Shown: one piece after another, positions 1-13,600 of the stretch
Position numbering within the stretch: position 1 is the stretch's first letter
How the letters are laid out: each line of letters begins with the position of its first letter
Assembly (NCBI GenBank): GCA_036852015.1
Contig: JAANDG010000582.1
Location: 26,990 to 90,989, forward strand
DNA: 64,000 bases
Direction of reading: 5' to 3'
DNA from: Pelodera strongyloides
Taxonomy: Eukaryota; Nematoda; Chromadorea; Rhabditida; Rhabditidae
Translations under genes and position numbers: made by a program
Notes under the pieces: generated by a model
Databases searched by the model: none
What the model was told of the DNA's origin: nothing
The model's input: only the letters and a program-made list of their open reading frames with translations

Positions 1-3000
1 CTCCGCCCGAAAACTTTGACATGAATCCCGGAATAGGGGCAGTAAGTAATCGGTAATCCTGTTTAGAGGATTCTGATGTCTTCGGTGGTGGTGTGGGCGT
101 CGTAAAAGAGACAACGTCCGGCTTCTGGTCATCTTCATCATCGGCACTGTCCTCGAGAACCAGATCTAAGTTGTCTTAAGTTAATCAAATTAAAAGCCAT
201 CTTAAAGTGATATTTCCCCTGGTTTCCAAAACACTTCAGGTGACGTTATGAACCTTCCTCAGCCTTACTGTCGTAACAGAAAGGCGCACAATTTGCAAAC
301 AAAACAAAATTCTAACTACAAATAACACTAATATTTCCCACAATAGCTAAATTCACTGAGAATACATAAGTAAACAAATAATAATAAAGAAACTAACCCG
401 GAAAACTGATCTTGTACATGTCTTTTTCCGACGGTTTTTCCGAAGACCTGCATATAGGTCCGCGCATGAAGGATATTCCCTGTGCGGGATAAATCTGCTT
501 CTGAAATTCATAGTTATATTATTCTGTTATTACCAAAGCGCTAAGATTATTCTGCCAGCATGAATCCCAACCAAAATTGGCGACGCATCTGATCTAATAT
601 GCTGAAGTACTACTATTACTAACTACTAACTACCCATCCAAATAATGGAGCATGCCAAACAAGAAAGGAGAAAAGAAGATTCAAAATACAATTCTGGACC
701 GATCAATCAAACAAAAAAACGTTAACAAAACAAACCTCACTGATAACACTGAGCATCCGCCGTAGGGTTACAGAATCACCGACATAATCCAATGCACGAC
801 AACAACCCTGAACTTGTAAAGCTGTAAATATCGGTAATAAAAATTTAGGATACCAAAGATCACACATGCGCTCCATCAGGGAGAGATGAGAGAACACACC
901 TTAGCCTAAGCCTAAGCCTAAGCCTAAGCAATTCTAACTATACACAACATGTACTAACAGATATAATAAATCACACGCGTATTCGCTTTCTTTCTAAGTC
1001 ACTACTCTGAAGCATGTCGTTGAATTCCGTATTTCGTCTTATTAATAATGATAATCCCGCGACGACTCACTCAAATTACCTTCTCAGTCTCATCTTATAC
1101 AATACGATCAGAAATACCAACCTCGCACTCTGCTACCACAACTGGTACCCTAGCAGCCGCAACACGCCGGAGGAGCAGCTGACGTAACGCTTCCGCTGGC
1201 GGTAATGACGCATCCAAAGTTCGCGCCAACACCTGACACAATAAAATCTTCCAATTTCTGGGGTAACACTGTTTAACAGCGATCCAAAAAGTTCTTAGGT
1301 AAAGATAATCTGTTCAGAGAGATACTTATTGGATAGAACCTTGGGGGTCCTCCTCAAACCTAACTAGCGGGCCTAAGTCCTAAAACCTAGCAGTCTAAGA
1401 CCTAGCATGCGGCCACCACGCCATGGTACTCGTACAACCCTTGATTACCAACTACCACAATGTTACCAACGCTGCACTCTCTAATGGTAACTGGTGACAA
1501 TTATTATTCACTCTTTTCCATAAAAAAGTGCACATAAATAGAAACAAGAGAGGGAAAACACACACAGGCTAGCCACATTCAAGAGGTCTAGCTTCTTAAG
1601 TGGTGACAATAAGGAAAAAGATAATTAAGAAGAAATAAAAACTCACAGGCAATTCATTGGCCAGTTCCTTTAGTGCTTCTCGAATTGTATCTTCTACATG
1701 TCGTCGCATTTGCTTTTTCACATTTTCGTCGTCTAACAGGCGGGCATTCTTGAGAAGTTGCTTGATCTGGAATCAACGAAGTTGGAATACGCATTGGAAT
1801 AAGTATCGGCTACTCTCCTAAGAGTCCTGAGACCATATTCACAACTCCGATTCCTTCCGGAAATATTCCCTGGGGAACTGAAACTAGCAGTCTAGTGAGA
1901 CAAGCAGAGAAATAGACGGGGAATTTATTCACCACTCAATTCCCCGCCTCAGAACACTGCGCTTTCACAAACTTTAGTTAGCTCCTGGAAAGATTTGCTC
2001 AGCCGACAACAGAATTGCGACTATACACACACTATGCACTATGCATCGTGCCGCATATATACGAACATGGTACTTAATACTTGGTAGCACACGAAATAAC
2101 TACAACTTGTACAAACTTGCTATACGCCTGCAACACTCTGAATTCTGAATTTCTCACCATTCTCTTTACTTCCGGAAGCCGGAGGAAGTTTTCTGATAAT
2201 GGCACATTTATCGATTCTTCTGAATCGTTCGCAACATTTTCCTCTGCATTGAGCTCACTCTTGGCAGCCAATGACGGGTCGACCTAGGCATTTTTGAATA
2301 TTACCTCTCGCTATCTTTTTCGTCTATGGTACACTATGCTCTCACATCCCAAGTTACTGCGCTCACCCCCAAGCTTCGGCATAAACATGGCACGAAATTT
2401 TCATAAAGTAATGTACACAAAACCATCACACTAAATGTGTCCACAGTCCACATGATTTTATCAAGAGGAAGAAACATATCGCTTTATTATCACTTGCTAA
2501 CGAATCAAACGGCGGCCAGCTAATATTCACCAAAACACGAGCCTGTCTTCACCGTTCGCACTGTCACTGTGTGTCCAATAGAATAGTTTTCAATGGATAT
2601 CGAACTGACATGCCAGAGCACAAAGCATAGGAAAATACACTAGGAATAACTGGCGTTTAAAGCGTAAGTGACCGTGTACGTCAAGGTCAAGCTTATGCAT
2701 GCTTTCTAAAAACTGGTAAGCCTACCTCAAACTCTATCTCCTGGTTACCATACGCTTGCTTCTTGTGCTCCAAAGAGTCGGACGGGTTCGGTTCTTTAAC
2801 TTCCACATTTTCCGAGTCATTTTCGTTCTGTAATCGGGACGTACGTAATATACAACAGTAACTTTAAACAATACAAGTTTAGTAATTTTGCAATTCGTCA
2901 TAAAGCCACAATAATGACACTACGACTACGGAAAATACCCAAACACGACGTACAAGTGAAGTAGAGAATTGCGCTTTTCATAATGCAATCGTCTCTTTTA

Positions 3001-6000
3001 TGTCGTATTCATGGAATACGAAAACCAGAAGCACAAAGCTCCCGTTCCTGTGATTGGAAACACTTTCTCTCTGTTCTTTCCCCTATTCCCTACAACCGGC
3101 ATATACACAAATCTAAATGGGAATACGCATCTGGTAAGATAAGAAACAAACTCCGTGAAAAGAATAAAGAATAAGTAACAAGTACCTCTCTCCTCCTCCC
3201 CCGCGAACTCGAAGCAATCGAAGTGTCACGCAGGTGCAGTAGTGAGACGAAATCAATGTTCTCGTGGAATCTGAATAATATATTTACTTTATGAATCTTC
3301 TGACAAGTTCAAATCTATACAAAACAATCTTCGCTACGAATCTAAATTACGTTTAAAAACACATCACAACGTCTTTGTCTCCTTCATTTGCCGCTTCACA
3401 TAATAAGCAATACACCACACTGTAATCCATGCGATACACTTCATACACCACATTCTATTACTATCTATATCATGCTCATAACACAAGTAATCGATCATTT
3501 AAAAAAAAATCAGTACCTAGTAAACGCTTCCCGTTCCGCTTGTTTTGCCGCAGAGCAACAGTGCACAATTGCTGGATCAATTGGGTGCGCTTCCGTGTTG
3601 TAAATGTAGCCGCCGGCTGAAAATCTTAGACACATGCTTGCATATTCAACAAAAATTGTGAAATGGTCTTTGGGTTGTACTACATACATTGGCACCTTTG
3701 GATACCATTTCACGGGACGTACAACCTTTTGATTGATCAACATAATCGTGAAATTACAGCATTTTTAACAACAACACCAACGTCAATGTGAATGGCAAAG
3801 TTAGGCTCAAGGACCCTGCAACTCTTGGGAACTTGGGAACATACGTGTTTATAGCCATAGCGACGTTACACCATATGTCACAGCTTACAAAGTATTGGAG
3901 AAATACCACCGAAACACGTCGCCATATGCAACGCCACAAACACAATACAGTGTAATTGCTACAAGCTCCTATAGCAAAATCAACTCATGTCACAACAATC
4001 ATTCCTTGATAGCACAAGCAATCTACCCGACAAAACTATCTTAATCAATAACGTCATACAAATAAGGATAAGGATAGGAATGTCGAGATCCCACCTGAAA
4101 TCACACACTTCCCATTGGGAGTGTCAATCACCGTCGACCGTGTTCCATCGTTGTGCAGAAAGTTTTGCGGATCGAACAACAGGTAGAGGTACTTGGTGGT
4201 TTCGGCCAGGAAGAATGACTCCATTCTGAACTTTAAGAATATAATAATCTCACGCGATTCGGAATTCAGGACAACCAAGGCTGACTGAAAGAACTTAAGA
4301 ACTGGTCCGTATAAGGACCAAAACCAAAGGAGCAAATCGACGTCAGTGCAGTCAGGACAGAGTACACCAGCATACTTACAAAGGATTATGTGCGTGTTTT
4401 CAAACCGGAGACCACTACATACACAAATCGCATTCGCTGTGCGAGCAAGCTCACGAATGCGAGAAACCCGACATTCCAGTAAGGGGCCATATTTTTAGGT
4501 CTAACTTTACAGTACCTTTTATCTTTACCTCTTTCCCAGACGGCAGCAACTAAGAAACAACACAAGGAAACGTAAATCATGATCAGTTAGGTACCTGTCT
4601 TCAATTCCGTGAAAATGAACCTTTTGAACGGTCGCGTAACCACATCGAGTCTTGGCAGCAGAATCGATTGCCTAAATCAATTACCCGTTCGACAGAAGAG
4701 CTGACTGTTTGGTCATGCTAATTGCTAAAGTAATTAGTAATAACGTGAATAACCAGTGACCGATACCGATGTGTCCCGGTACCGAACCGACCAAACACAC
4801 AAAACACCAGAACCTGATCCTAGGGAGAAATGCATTAAACTACTATACCCACAGGCTACCAAACTGGCACTCATCACTTGCAGTTGCAAATTCAGATTTC
4901 AGTATGTTCCGGACGTTTTAATGTTCCCGCGCTTTCGCCTGAGCTTGCAATCTGGTGTACGGTAGACATTCGGTTGGGCCGCGGTTAATCTCGCGCGGCC
5001 TGCGCCTGTTACGGACTACCTCGAACAGTAAGACAAAACTTCACTTACGTCCACCATCTCGGCCCCCAGCTCCAACCACATTGGGTCATCGGTGGCCCTG
5101 TACAAGTACATCAAACTCTCGGTCATTTCGGGGCGTAGGGGAAAAGCGGCTCGACCATTCACCTGGAAACATGGACTATTATTAAAGCAGTACAGGCATG
5201 TGGTTTCTAAAGCGTACAATGGATACATGCAACACATGTCATACATGCAAATTGTGCATTTTCGGTACTATCAAATATTACACTCTGGGAATGCATGGAG
5301 TTGCAGGTCATCCGCTCAAAAAAAAACTGTCATGTTTCAAAGCTCGCATAAGTAACGGAACAAAGCCCCGCTTTTGATTCGACATCTTGCGTTGAATTCA
5401 TGAAGTAAGAACGCAATCTACATGTACATACATACGAATAGACAAAACAAATTGTCTTCGTCTGATGGAACAGGGAACAAGGAGGCATGAGGAAAAAGGT
5501 GGAAACACAAACAGAAACCTCGTTAGCGAAAAATACAGTACTTCAATAAGATGTTAATTAATAAAAGTAAGGAAAACTAAAATCCCCACCGGTTGCTGAT
5601 CTTTTAGATGATAAAATTCCGGAGGGAATCCGTACTTCCTAATCAGTTCAGCGTATTGTTGCATTATTCGAGACGCATCCTCCACCTTGCCAATCATTGT
5701 CTAAAGTGAGGAGAACATATCGCACCAGAGGCCATATTCATCACTCCGATTCCCTCGGGGAAATATTCCCTGGGGACGGGACAGAAAGTAGCATTCTAAT
5801 GTGAGCTACGCAGAGAAAAAGACGGGGAATTGAGTGGTGAACATGGCCTCATATTCACCATTCAATCCCCCATAGTGAATTTCCTGTCTTTTTCTCTGCG
5901 TGACTCACATAAGAATGCTATTTTCTGTCCCCCAGGGAATATTTCCCCAAGGAAGTTGGATTGGAATGGTGAATATTGCACCAGATGATGATTTTGAAGA

Positions 6001-9000
6001 AAATAATTAATAATATTGATTATACTCATATGGTAACTAAATAGTATTTCTTTTCTTAATTCGTTTTATACACCAATACCAATGCTTTTAACTCGTGTCC
6101 TATCCTCAACAGTAGATCAAACCTAAGCGTAAACTGGAAAAATAAAAATAAAAACACGAGAGTGACGACAACGTACTTTTACTCAAAACTATATCATTGG
6201 CTTTAAGATCAAGCATGCTTAAAAACTAAAAGGCGACACTTACCAATACTCCAGGCCAGAAAGCTTCGAGTGACTGAAAAATTGGCAGTGACGTGCTTCC
6301 AGACTGCATTGTCACCCAGTGAAACCAGTCTTCGCGACGGACACGCTTATTTATCACCGTTTCGAACTCTAAAATGATTATTTTATCTTTCATTTATATA
6401 GAGCACCCCGTAATGTCAACGGAACCGGTGGAAAGTGGAAACTGTGCAGGTAACCTTGTACAGCAAGACATCATGGTCACTTTTTAAGCCTTCCTGCCTC
6501 CCGGTGGCCACTAGGGAAAAAGTACATACTACATTACATAACATACCATTCATAAATGTATAAGAATTCACGCGCAACATATACTACTAAAAGAAGGAGC
6601 TCAAACACTAGTTTTTTCAAAAATACTTTTGTACATTGCAGTCTGGAACCATTTCACTGCCTATTTTCAAAAGAAATCAATGACGAGATTCCTCACCATT
6701 AAATTGATGCATAAGATCGGGTCGATTCAGGAGAAAGGCTCCCTTGACTAGATATTCGAAATAGGAATCCACGCCGGCTCCGATACCAGAGTCAGTCGCC
6801 GTCCACACACCTGAAATCAAGAAACACTTATATTACTTTTGAAAAACGCCGTCTGCTGCATTATGTTCTCTACCAAGCCTCCCAATGGGAGGTTAGAAAG
6901 AGACAGGCCAGTGTTCGAGCATACGCACACGGAACCTCGCACTATGTTTTCTTATTTACGTCTTTCCGTTTCCGAAAACAATGAATATTTTCAATTACTC
7001 GAAATTAAAAAGGGCCCAACGGTCCAAGCACTAAAACACAACATGCGAAGAGATAGACTGAGTGAAACTAATAAAAAACCCTTCAAATAGCCAAATAGCC
7101 TGTTCATTGTCAACAATAAACAAACAAAAGACGCACCTGTTTGCACATCAATATGATTCCCAACAAGTCCGATAGGCGACCGGCTCTTCCACAACGCATC
7201 AAGCGCTCTGCAAGAACATAATGGGTTTCCCAAGTATGGTGAAAATTCACAGTATTTTGGAACCATAACCACACGAGATCATTTTTAATATTTCACATTA
7301 TATATGCAAGTTTAGTGCGGAAATACGGTAGTATTGACGGAATCACACATAATTTTTTGGAATACTTGGAAACGCCATAAATGTAAGATTGTTCTAAAGG
7401 ACTATGAAACCCTTTCAACTCAACACTCAACACATAAACAGTAACTTAAAATCCGCAAACATCATAGAGAAAAACAAGGTGTGGATCCATGATTCAACTT
7501 CAACTACAGTACCCGGGCTCTAATTATGATTTGGCATCGAACGAGCTGCAGTACTCGCAAAACTCACAACCTCATATGCGCGGTACGGTAGCGGCACACG
7601 CGCCAAAAGAAATCCATATATATTGTTATAAATTTCTAACCAACCTCATTGCCACTCGCTCATACTGTGGATCGCCGGTAAGGCGGGACAACGTGCCAAA
7701 CTCCACGACAAACGTGCCAACGCCGGCCGTGCACGTAATCGGGGTTTCCGACTGAAAAATTCACGTTCAATAAGGTAAGGGCACAGTAATCCCTTAGGGG
7801 GAAAGTTTATTTTATTATTTACGTACATTTCATCGATTGCATTCACTCCAGACTAACTTACACAGCTATAATTCTGTTTTTCTCCATATTCTAGAAACAT
7901 AATTGTAAGAAAGCATAAACACCCGAGATGAGCAAACGGAACGGTAACGTCATCAAACGGAAGTAACGTACCTTATGAACACCATAGCGTAAATTTACGG
8001 TTCCGTACGGCATTCCCGTATCGGTGTCAAACGCAGGCAACAATCTACAACAAGATTCAAAATACGGAACAGTCGTAGCACTATTGTTTGGGAGAGCACT
8101 TAACTCCATTCAATAAGCATCTAAAGCAATATTCAATGAAAAACCCACTTTTGAGCCATTCTTTCTGCGAGTCTCAACAAAGGTCCACTACACGGCCAGC
8201 CTTCTTCCAATTCCATATCTGAAGTAGGCACAATAAAGAAGTTAATATGCCAACTCTTCCGAAGTATAAATCGATGATCGATGCTTAAGCTACGCCCACG
8301 ATCAAAAATAATTTAATGTGAGGCCATAGCGGCACTAAAAACACGAAAGGTTCACTACTCGTTGTTGGCACGACAGGAAAAGCTCACAGTTAGAAACAGA
8401 AAGTTCACTAGGTAGGAACTCATGTACAAACGTTGTCTTGTCTGGTGATGTGTAACAGGAGCTACGATAAACGCTAATTAGACTGATTACAATAAACCAA
8501 CCTTCCACTTGTCCACTTAGCATATGCGCAGTCAATAATCCACCAACAACACGAATATTCGTTTCAAACACACTGAAATTTAAATCAATGATTAGCGTAT
8601 TAATTTACCTATCAATCAAAGTTATAGCCCGTACACACAAATGAAACAATCAATTAAACCAAAACCATACTGTAAGTGTAAAGGGCAAGTAAGACCTCTG
8701 ACTCCTCCAGGTATCATTTAGAAACATAACTAACACAGAAAATCTAAGGCACTTAGATTGAAGAATGGTGAGTTAAGTACATCTCAAACTAACCTCACAT
8801 TCACATTGGCTTCCGGGTCCACGTTCTCGAGTACAAGCTTGACGGCCCGTTTAAACTCCGAGTGATTGCCCATCACCACTAACGTGTCTAGCGCATCGAT
8901 TAGCGTCAACGAAAATGAGCCCCAAGTATCGGCTCCTGAAAGCCCGAAATTAGACAATAAAACTAAGATATCATAGTAACGCACTAAAGTTGTATTGTAC

Positions 9001-9790
9001 GTTAGTCGTCGTTAGTTGTTAAACCTATACTAAGAAAGATCAACGCTGTATTGTGCATATGTTGAAACGTATGCTTTATGTGCAGACAATTTTCCTACAA
9101 GACATGCAAAAGCAGTCAAGACGAAAATGTTTCAGAACCATATACCATACCGCTTTAAAGAGAAGGAGAACACTGTGCCGAAGAGTGTATAACCCGGATG
9201 GACCGCAATTAGGTACAGTATGAGAAAAACGTACCGAATGGATTAATAAATTTCTGATTTCACTGTAATTATCTTCCACATGAAACATTACATAAAATTC
9301 CACAGTAAAAAAATAGATGTATCAACTATAATAATGAACACACCTTTACACGTAATCGGTTTCAATTCGTCATATGGAAACGCGTAGTCCAAGTAACCAT
9401 TATATGCATGGTAGAACATTCGTTTAACCTAAAAACCATTAGTTAATTAACTTACAGTATACATCCCTATCCCGGTCCCTGACAACAATATGTACAGAGA
9501 ACGAGCTCAATAAGAGTACTACCACAACGCCTATAGCTACAGAGCCACATTGAATAAACTCTATCTCTCAGTCGTTGCGTGTAAATTGTAATAAACACAG
9601 AAATATACAATTTAAGCTGGTTCTTAAAGATAACAGTACCAGCGTTTAAAGAAAAATATTTACAAAATAAAATAATGAAAATGAAACTAACCTTTTCTCT
9701 ATATTCAGTTATATCCGCATCAGTAAAATCACCCGCCACTGATAATAATAATACTGACATGCATGCGAAAAGTACCCGTGATATCAACAT
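1..9790 (-). CDS. edem-2: EDEM2-like ER degradation-enhancing alpha-mannosidase-like protein (3' end outside window)
   Basis: GH47-family protein of ER quality control, expected to trim mannose on misfolded glycoproteins and send them to ERAD. Exons read on the minus strand: 9692-9790, 9344-9428, 8794-8935, 8502-8572, 8149-8218, 7972-8044, 7645-7751, 7137-7207, 6697-6810, 6244-6368, 5590-5700, 5049-5162, 4595-4671, 4095-4225, 3517-3616, 3186-3270, 2726-2827, 2158-2283, 1647-1766, 1122-1232, 736-807, 398-500, <1-174; all join in frame (about 794 residues in window). The start is followed by a hydrophobic signal peptide (residues 1-20). GH47 motifs: [30 protein letters not shown] (about 110), [31 protein letters not shown] (about 250), [26 protein letters not shown] (about 471). 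These fit EDEM2 better than EDEM1 or EDEM3. From about residue 495 a tail of 300 or more residues follows that human EDEM2 (about 578 aa) lacks; no PA domain seen. Start codon lies 2 nt after TTTCAG, perhaps a trans-splice site. The 85-nt exon at 3186-3270 was placed partly because it restores frame. Confidence 0.9.
901..929. repeat. Interstitial telomere-like repeat (TTAGGC)n
   Basis: Nearly five head-to-tail GCCTAA units, the reverse complement of the nematode telomere repeat TTAGGC, inside an intron of the EDEM2-like gene. Two further short tracts lie at 43967 and 62339. Confidence 0.85.
1828..1952. mobile_element. Degenerate MITE of the GAGGCCATATTCACCA family
   Basis: Diverged copy related to better copies at 5728, 18011, 44309 and 47381: it keeps the GGAAATATTCCCTGGGGA block, the GCAGAGAAA block, and a GGGGAAT plus CACCACTCAATTCCCCG stretch. 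It lies in an EDEM2 intron and codes for nothing. The termini are eroded, so the boundaries are approximate. Confidence 0.55.
5728..5985. mobile_element. Two abutting MITE copies, GAGGCCATATTCACCA family
   Basis: Two copies of the same roughly 125-nt palindromic element lie back to back in an EDEM2 intron. The first starts GAGGCCATATTCATCACT and ends GTGGTGAACATGGCCTCA near 5854. The second runs on in inverted orientation, with CTTTTTCTCTGCGTGACTCA mirroring the internal block of the first, to about 5985. No coding capacity. Confidence 0.7.
7222..7376. mobile_element. MITE, GGTTTCCAAGTATGGTGAAA family
   Basis: About 155 nt with inverted ends: left GGGTTTCCCAAGTATGG, right GGAATACTTGGAAACGCC. 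The interior contains CACAGTATTTTGGAAC and CACACGAGA, as in copies at 43239 and 61366. It starts only about 15 nt upstream (minus-strand sense: downstream) of an EDEM2 exon boundary. Confidence 0.7.
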
Positions 9791-10620
9791 TCCTGAAATA
9801 TGTAAAATTAGTTAATATGCATACAAAATATAGGGATTCAGTTATCCAAGATACGTTTCGAACATCGGCCGTCATATCGCTTAAAATTTCCCAGCACATC
9901 ACACATCATTTTCAAAAATCGATGGGTATAAAAACCCCGAGCGACGACGAGAAAGTCAATAAATATATTAAAGATAACTTCATTTATTGCATGAACAAGA
10001 TAGAATGCGTAAATTAAAAAAAGGTTCACTGCTGTGAGCAAAATACGAGATCCGCAAAAGTAATTAAAACCGTACAAGAGACCTTTTGAGCGAGAAACAA
10101 CTAAACCGGTAGTAAATTCGAAAACATAATGCAAATCACGCGGAGTCAAGTACTAAATATGAAACAATCAGAAGTAACTACTAAATCGTGAACTATGTCA
10201 TTATTCGCAACAGTGTAAAACCGTGAGATGACGAAAAGTAATACCATAACACAACGCTAAAGTATATGCATGTTCAGCAATTCAGCGCTAAAGTATATCG
10301 AACAATGCGAATGCGTAACTATAAATAAAAAATAAACACACACACCACACAAACAAAGGTGTGCGCAGGCGCAGGAAATTTATCAGCGCACTTAGCACTA
10401 CACTACAAACATAATAAAAGTTGAGAATAATTTAATAACTTGAGAATTGACAATAAACCAGGAAAACTGGATAAAAAATGTTGTGCCTCGTCTAGACACG
10501 ACAACGATTTCATATGATAATACACGGGAATGCGGGTCAGTATAGCGATCCACAAACCACGCACACACCCGCTTTAAAGGTGCTGTTACTGCTAACGAGC
10601 CTCAAGTTCTTTTCCTACCT
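9791..10620. other. Intergenic region between POLD1 and the EDEM2-like gene
   Basis: About 830 nt, AT-rich. The polymerase ends at 10621 and the EDEM2-like gene begins at 9790 on the same strand. It must hold the 3' UTR of the first and the 5' region of the second. I see no conserved ORF or repeat in it. A TTTCAG two nt before the EDEM2 start could be a spliced-leader acceptor; the gap is long for a canonical nematode operon. Confidence 0.6.
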
Positions 10621-13600
10621 CTACCAACACGGATCTCCAAATCTGGCAATCACATTATACGCTTCCTTCAGCTCTGAACGCACCTTTTCTCGGGCGTAGA
10701 AAATTGGGCAATCGCGTGCTGAGCAATTTACCTGAAACAGTAATAGCATCAGATTTTAGATGTCTATTAATCTTAGACTTACATACTCACTGAAGTAACG
10801 GCACAACCCCTGCTTACAATTTTTTTTAGATGGATCTGTTGGTTGCAACCAATTACAGTATATCCAATTCCTACATTGATAAAGATAAAGTTATCATGTT
10901 TGCTCATGCTCAGTTTGAAGTTTTCTGCTCAAATAGAAACTCCGTTTGGGGAAAAAAGGAGACTATCAAAAAAAAGGGAAAGACTACAGACTACAGACAA
11001 CAGACTAAAGAAAAAAAGACTACAGTACCTTATCATGCATCGTCTTGGCACAGTTCTGGCACTCAGTCCACAATCTTCCGAATTGGGTCTCCAGTGAATT
11101 TAGCGTTGAAACTCTTAAAATAACGCCATTGATTAGGGCGCGTTCGGGATTGATTTTCCGAAAGGAAACTCGGCCAAATCCTCGTTCGGGATGGACATGT
11201 TGGAAACGTTCTAATGCTTGGAGAAAACAAAAAATACAGTATGAATTAGCATGGAAAATTTGAAAAATATGCGCGGGAAACGTTTTTCGCAAGCTAATTC
11301 ATACAAATTTTTTGTTTTCTCCAAGCATTGGAACGTTTCCAAAAAATCCATCCCGAACGAGGATTTTGCCGAGTTTCCTTTCGGAAAATCAATCTCGAAC
11401 GCGCCCTTAAAGTTATAAGAAAAAAAAAGACTAAATCCATCAGAGTGTACCTTAGTGGCCTAAGGTCCCCGGAGATGACCTCAGCCTATCTCTACGTGGT
11501 TCGCGGTTCTTACGCATCCACAATTATTCCCCGAATAACATTTTTATGAGAACAACTGACCAACTACCCCTCTCCCGCAAATTAATTTAATAATAATAAT
11601 AATAATAATTTATTACGCTTACGCACAAAGCCAATAAAAAAGACAATGTAACGTGCAGATTGTGTTACACAACTACACATAATAAAGCAGTAGAATACAG
11701 ATTTGTAGTTTCGGAATTCGGAATAAAGCATTCCACAAGTAATATATTACCTGGACGCGTAAATTTCATCCTCCTTTGGTTTACAATGGTCACAAGTAGG
11801 CTTTGTCTCATCCTTCAGCACACTCTTACACCCGAGACAAGTCTTCGACTTTTTCGTAAAGAGCGACAGTCCGCCGACCTGAAAATACAGTTGTGTATTC
11901 TACAGTACACAATTGACTACAGAAACTACTGTACAGTTGTGTACTGACTACTGTACAGTTGTGTAAAATAGTCCTACGTAATACAGTAATACTGTACTCC
12001 AGGACAGAAAAAAAGCTACACGATTAAAAACAAACCATAACGATGTATCTCAGAACATACCTCTTCACTCTTCACCTCGAAACGGATAAATAATAGATAA
12101 TACATACACAACGGAAATCTATTCAGAACAAGCCTATACACCCTAGTCGAGCCAAAGAGAAGTTCTGTTCCTACTATGAGAACAATGTCGAAGAAAAGAA
12201 ACATGAAAAAAGAAACAAACCTTTGACTGTACAACCGTCTTAACACGCGTGTGTTCTCCTTGGGTGAGGATCTATAAAGAGATTTGAATAAAAAATAACA
12301 CACACGGCAACTTGCTAAAGTCAGAGTTTCGCACCGCGCACACCCTTTGGAATGGCAGGATCAAAACAAAAAACTCTGTTAGCCACAAAAAAACCCCACA
12401 AATATTACCTTTTCAGCGTTGTCTCCCACGACCGGATCAAAAATACGAGCCAACGGTTTCGCGAGTTGATTCGTCAAGTAATACCTGATTTGCGTAGATA
12501 ATCGTATTTAAACATATGAACTCACTGGACTGCGGATGATGGTTAGATTGCTTATCAGATGGCTACTTTACTTCTTATAACACAATGTTTCATGAACAGG
12601 GTAATAAGGCGCATTATACGTCCAGTTTGTTACGAAAGCAACTTGAATCTTTATATACAACAAAATACTGAGAACAAAATAATACAAATGTTGCACCAAA
12701 TTAGGAATCCCTTACTTGAAATCGATCGGAATGTTATTCTGAAGCACATATGTTGGGTCTTCAGCCTTCTCATGTGCCGCAACATTCTTCGCCGCCGCAA
12801 CTGAAATGCAAATACTTCTTGCTTCAGCTCTTCATCAGAATTGTAGCACAATTTTCACATACCAGTAACCAGAACATCTTCATCAGAATGATTTTAGCAC
12901 ACTTTTCACAAAACGTTTTCACACAAACTTGCTTTGTAAGATAAAGACGTTTTTTTGCTCAGTTGAGACTAGGCATAGCCCAAGACCAGAGAAAACAAGT
13001 AAGAGATAATTCACAGTTTCAAAATTTTTTTCGAGCTCCGAGCCCACTGCGCTACAATGAATCAACGAAAATGGTACTTACTAATCACATAAGGTACACG
13101 ATCTCCAAGCCTTGGGGCGGATCCAGGATCACGTTTCCGCATACGTGCGGCAAGTTCCACGTGTGCCTGTTTCGCTTGGTACTTCTGGAAAGAGTACTTA
13201 CTGTTAGACCAAACTACTAAACGCTAATAATTCAGACTAATAAGCCACTAAGCAAACGCAGGACGTTGTTCTGTACCACCCTTATAATAAAGGAGCACGC
13301 TCCTGAAGCGTCAAAGATTTATTAACAATAAATCGCACTGAAAATTGAAATCAATAAAGATTACATGGAGCATATGAATATGACAAAAATCGCAGGACAA
13401 CAACACACGCTCTTCAAATTCAAAGTTCAAAGCCTAGTTTGGTTTCCATACTAATTTCTGTACCAAACCAGTTGTCAGTCAGATGCCAGATTTCGAGAAA
13501 GCGGAAAAGAGGACAAAATACCAACCTCACCACTCTTCGTCAGCTCCTTGCTGATAATCAGCATGGAGATATCGATCCTGTTGCACAAAAGATCAGAGAT

